Positions 61,812 through 64,000 of a stretch of 64,000 nucleotides of DNA are shown piece by piece. Origin of the DNA: Anaerolineales bacterium (GTDB lineage: Bacteria; Chloroflexota; Anaerolineae; Anaerolineales; Villigracilaceae). Position numbers and translations under genes: made by a program. A model generated the notes under the pieces. That model had not been told where the DNA came from and made no database searches. It worked only from the letters and a program-made list of their open reading frames with translations. The stretch covers positions 2,170,001-2,234,000 of the forward strand of contig CP129482.1 in assembly GCA_030583925.1 (NCBI GenBank), in the 5' to 3' direction. How positions within the stretch are numbered: position 1 is the first letter of the stretch; each line of letters begins with the position of its first letter.

Positions 61812-62444
61812 ATGAAGAAGCTTATCCCGCTGGTAGTTGGCGTATTGGTGATCGCTTGTTTGCCGACAACCCCAATTCCCGGCGCCGCGACTCCGACCGC
61901 AGTGATTCAAGCGACTCCGACTCTTGTCCCAACGCTGACGGAAACGCTTCTTCCCTCCGAGACGCCTGTTCTGCTCGACCCGAGCGCGACTCCCATCGTG
62001 GAATCTCCGGTCGTCGCATCCCCGAGCGTTGAATCCACAGCGACAGCCTCCCCGTTGCCGAACTTAACCTCCACAGTCGTCACCTCGACAAATGTGCCGG
62101 GAAATACAGCCTCGCCTACGCTCGCGCCAGGTCAGCCGACGCTCACGCCAACATTAGGAATCCTCAAGTATGGGACATTGCCTCCCGCAGTGCCGTTCAA
62201 CTCCATCACGTTGTGGAATCGATCCAAGCGACAGGCGTACATCTCGTTGCAAGTAACTACCGTTGAAGGTTATTTTACGATCATCGAATACCCGGTCGAG
62301 GGACAAGTAAAGATCAAAGCCCCGCTTGGCTCGTACGTGTATGTCGCCTGGGTTGGCGGAAACAAAATGACGGGTACATTCCGTCTTACTTCTACCGACA
62401 GCCTTGTCATCACGCTATTCAAAGATAAAGTAACCGTAAAGTAA
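61812..62444 (+). CDS. Lipoprotein with Ser/Thr/Pro-rich linker (1 of 3)
   Basis: 210 residues. Signal peptide with Cys in 'VLVIACLPT'; about 100 residues of Thr/Pro/Ser/Ala linker; and a compact beta domain at the end ('SITLWNRSKRQAYISLQVTT' to 'SLVITLFKDKVTVK'). No enzyme motif. AAGGAG precedes ATG 61812. It is the first of three tandem lipoprotein genes. Confidence 0.78.
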   Translation: MKKLIPLVVGVLVIACLPTTPIPGAATPTAVIQATPTLVPTLTETLLPSETPVLLDPSATPIVESPVVASPSVESTATASPLPNLTSTVVTSTNVPGNTASPTLAPGQPTLTPTLGILKYGTLPPAVPFNSITLWNRSKRQAYISLQVTTVEGYFTIIEYPVEGQVKIKAPLGSYVYVAWVGGNKMTGTFRLTSTDSLVITLFKDKVTVK

Positions 62445-62468
62445 AAACCATGAAGAAGGAATTAGTGT

Positions 62469-63086
62469 TTGAAAATGACGCGAAAAATTTTTATCGTTGG
62501 AATGATTCTGTGCTTTGCCCTCAGCGCGTGCGGGGGCGAACCCGCCGCGCCCACGCTTAGCTCTGCCGATGTCGGAGCGACGGCTCAAGCGGCGGCTTTA
62601 ACTATGATCGCCAATACGCAAGCCGCGATCCCCACCAACACCCCCCTTCCCCCGACTGCTACATTCACATCCACTCCACTGCCAACCGAAACGGCAACAT
62701 CCACGCCGACTGTTGACCCGTCTCTGCCAACGGCAACCTTTACGCTTGCGCCGCAATCGTCCGGTCCGACTCAAGACCCGTGCAATAAGATTCTCTCGCA
62801 GTGGACAGGACCGACAACCAAGATCCAAGTTACCAACGAGACTCAACCGCAAGGCAACATCGTCTTATCGCTCTACGTTACAACCGCTCAAGGCGAATGC
62901 GGATTTATCCCCGTCACTGGCGGATCGTTCTCCGGACCCGCAGGCTATTACAGCGCATCTGCGTTTGTTGACGGTCCAAAAGATTTCAAGGTGTTTGGCG
63001 GCTTCTTACTCAACGGCGGCAGTTGGAGGATCATCGTCAGGAACGATACCATCGTAGCAAAGGGCGGTTGCTACCCGAACTGCTGA
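62469..63086 (+). CDS. Lipoprotein with Thr/Pro-rich linker (2 of 3)
   Basis: 205 residues. Lipobox 'FALSACGGE'; a segment 'GATAQAAALTMIANTQAAIP' that recurs in the next protein; a Thr/Pro linker; and a C-terminal beta domain with several Cys ('DPCNK', 'GECGF', 'GGCYPNC'). TTG 62469 has the best spacing to GAAGGA (8 bases); ATG 62475 is the alternative. Clear paralogue of the next gene. Confidence 0.78.
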   Translation: MKMTRKIFIVGMILCFALSACGGEPAAPTLSSADVGATAQAAALTMIANTQAAIPTNTPLPPTATFTSTPLPTETATSTPTVDPSLPTATFTLAPQSSGPTQDPCNKILSQWTGPTTKIQVTNETQPQGNIVLSLYVTTAQGECGFIPVTGGSFSGPAGYYSASAFVDGPKDFKVFGGFLLNGGSWRIIVRNDTIVAKGGCYPNC

Positions 63087-63113
63087 TGCAGATTTTTCAG
63101 GAGAATTAAGATA

Positions 63114-63710
63114 ATGAAACAAGCAAGAATAATTTTGATATTGACCGTTGTGGCAGGTTTGATCGCCGCGTGCGGCGGTACGCCGGCGGCTCCCACTATC
63201 AGCGTGGAAGAAGTGCAAGGCACAGCCGTCTCCGCCGCGTTGACCATCGTCGCGCAAACGCAGGCGGCGATTCCCACCAACACGCCCGTCCCGCCGACGG
63301 AGACGCCCACATCCACGCCGGCGCCGACGGATACGCCGTTCGAAACGCCAACTTTCCCGGTCGTTCCTACCAACACGCTCGCCAGTGCGGGAGGGGATTA
63401 TTGCGCCACGCGCGTGCTCGGCTCCCCGAAAGGCAATGGAACCACTATCAAGATTCAAAACTCAACAAAATGGCCCGTCAACGTCTCCCTATATTTGAAC
63501 AAGACTGCTCTTGATGAGTGCGGGTATAGAGCCTACAGTCTCGGGAAAAATGGATCGGTAGTAATCACAGATTTGGTGTACGGATGCTATAACCTTTGGG
63601 CATGGAGCACCGATCCTAAGAAATCCTTCAACTCAGCAGGTTATGGCTGTGTCAACAACCCCGATAAATGGACATTTGAAATCCGCGAAGATACGATCAA
63701 ATTCTATTGA
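63114..63710 (+). CDS. Lipoprotein with Thr/Pro-rich linker (3 of 3)
   Basis: 198 residues. Lipobox 'GLIAACGGT'; 'GTAVSAALTIVAQTQAAIP' matches the previous protein; Thr/Pro linker; C-terminal beta domain with four Cys ('DYCATR', 'DECGYR', 'YGCYNL', 'GYGCVN'). Probably a surface-exposed binding domain stabilised by disulfides. AGGAG precedes the ATG. A terminator follows. Confidence 0.78.
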   Translation: MKQARIILILTVVAGLIAACGGTPAAPTISVEEVQGTAVSAALTIVAQTQAAIPTNTPVPPTETPTSTPAPTDTPFETPTFPVVPTNTLASAGGDYCATRVLGSPKGNGTTIKIQNSTKWPVNVSLYLNKTALDECGYRAYSLGKNGSVVITDLVYGCYNLWAWSTDPKKSFNSAGYGCVNNPDKWTFEIREDTIKFY

Positions 63711-63745
63711 TAGCAGCAGTCTGCAAAGTCAAATCAAATTCCACA

Positions 63746-63774
63746 AGAACGGTGAGCAGCGCGCTCGCCGTTCT
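63746..63774 (+). terminator. Intrinsic terminator
   Basis: 12-bp stem (63746-63757 with 63763-63774, one G-T pair), 5-base loop, then TTATTT. It ends the lipoprotein operon. Confidence 0.8.
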
Positions 63775-63818
63775 TTATTTGACCTCTTGCATAAGTGTTT
63801 CTTGCTCTGTCACAGAGT

Positions 63819-63866
63819 CCACAGAGACCTTTGAGAAATTCTCTTTTTTCTCTGTGTTCTCTGTGG
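63819..63866. repeat. CCACAGAGA...TCTCTGTGG palindromic repeat
   Basis: CCACAGAGACC at the left and TCTCTGTGTTCTCTGTGG at the right; second copy of the family at 31202-31262. Confidence 0.6.
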
Positions 63867-63888
63867 TAGATGGACTTTTGCAGGAGAT

Positions 63889-64000
63889 CTATTCAATCTT
63901 ACTCACCGATTCGACCCGCGCGCTCATCAATGCGATCAGATCTGCAACCGCTAGTTTGATGTTCAATCCCCTCTGCCCGCCCGAAACGTGGATTTGCTCG
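63889..64000 (-). CDS. YbaK/EbsC-family deacylase, C-terminal fragment at window edge
   Basis: The final 36 codons of a gene that begins beyond the window, stop TAG at 63889-63891. The visible 'VSGGQRGLNIKLAVADLIAL' matches the C-terminal signature of YbaK-type Cys-tRNA(Pro)/aminoacyl-tRNA editing proteins. Only this end can be judged. Confidence 0.65.
   Translation of the reverse strand, partial: EQIHVSGGQRGLNIKLAVADLIALMSARVESVSKIE

Noticed and set aside
62000..63400. Possible tandem DNA repeat in Thr/Pro-coding stretches
   Set aside because: The periodic ACN/CCN look comes from low-complexity linkers; codons vary and no exact repeated unit is seen.
1..64000. CRISPR array, rRNA operon or replication origin
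   Set aside because: No regularly spaced direct repeats, no rRNA-like stretches and no DnaA-box clusters or dnaA/dnaN-type genes were seen.

Overview
The window looks like chromosome of a member of the Chloroflexota, most likely Anaerolineae. This is inferred from the style of the genes: monoderm-type lipoproteins with long Thr/Pro-rich linkers, many class III transaminases, short intergenic palindromic repeats and a MoxR/DUF58 pair. No rRNA or other decisive phylogenetic marker is present. Two tRNA genes (Arg-TCG, Thr-CGT) are.

Layout: 0.2-9.7 kb holds a CBS-domain protein, an RsuA-type pseudouridine synthase, a double-amidase protein, several small hydrolases, a large lipoprotein and a membrane-anchored propeller-like protein. 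9.8-16.1 kb reads as the remains of a chromosomal integron: a truncated, frameshifted integrase fragment, a divergent near-consensus promoter pointing into small cassette-like genes, attC-like repeats, and two insertion sequences (IS110 and IS1182 type) that both sit in attC-like sequence. 16.1-21.8 kb has an MBOAT/AlgJ-like acylation pair, an MBL-fold hydrolase and DUF58/MoxR. 22.0-28.4 kb mixes tRNAs, a glutaredoxin-like protein, a NYN-LOTUS protein with a gene inserted at its 3' end, a glycosyltransferase and a VapBC module.

28.4-53.6 kb is a polyamine and amine catabolism region: PotABCD uptake, a putrescine aminotransferase, two near-identical aminobutyraldehyde-type dehydrogenases, other aldehyde dehydrogenases including MmsA, four further class III transaminases, a saccharopine dehydrogenase-like enzyme and an Lrp/AsnC regulator. 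Together they could take putrescine through 4-aminobutanal and GABA to succinate, and 3-carbon semialdehydes to acetyl-CoA. An AT-rich two-gene restriction-modification system of BcgI-like architecture interrupts it.

53.8-64 kb holds an S1-domain protein and then a tight minus-strand unit: ftsY, prfB (with a +1 programmed frameshift), a 42-codon membrane microprotein, MBOAT, SGNH hydrolase, acyl carrier protein and acyl-AMP ligase. This last set has the full component list of a Dlt-type envelope acylation machine, including a DltX-like peptide ending WIYQGF. The window ends with thioredoxin, three Thr/Pro-rich lipoproteins and the 3' end of a YbaK-type deacylase gene.

Intergenic DNA carries several dispersed palindromic repeat families. 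No CRISPR array, rRNA or replication origin was seen.
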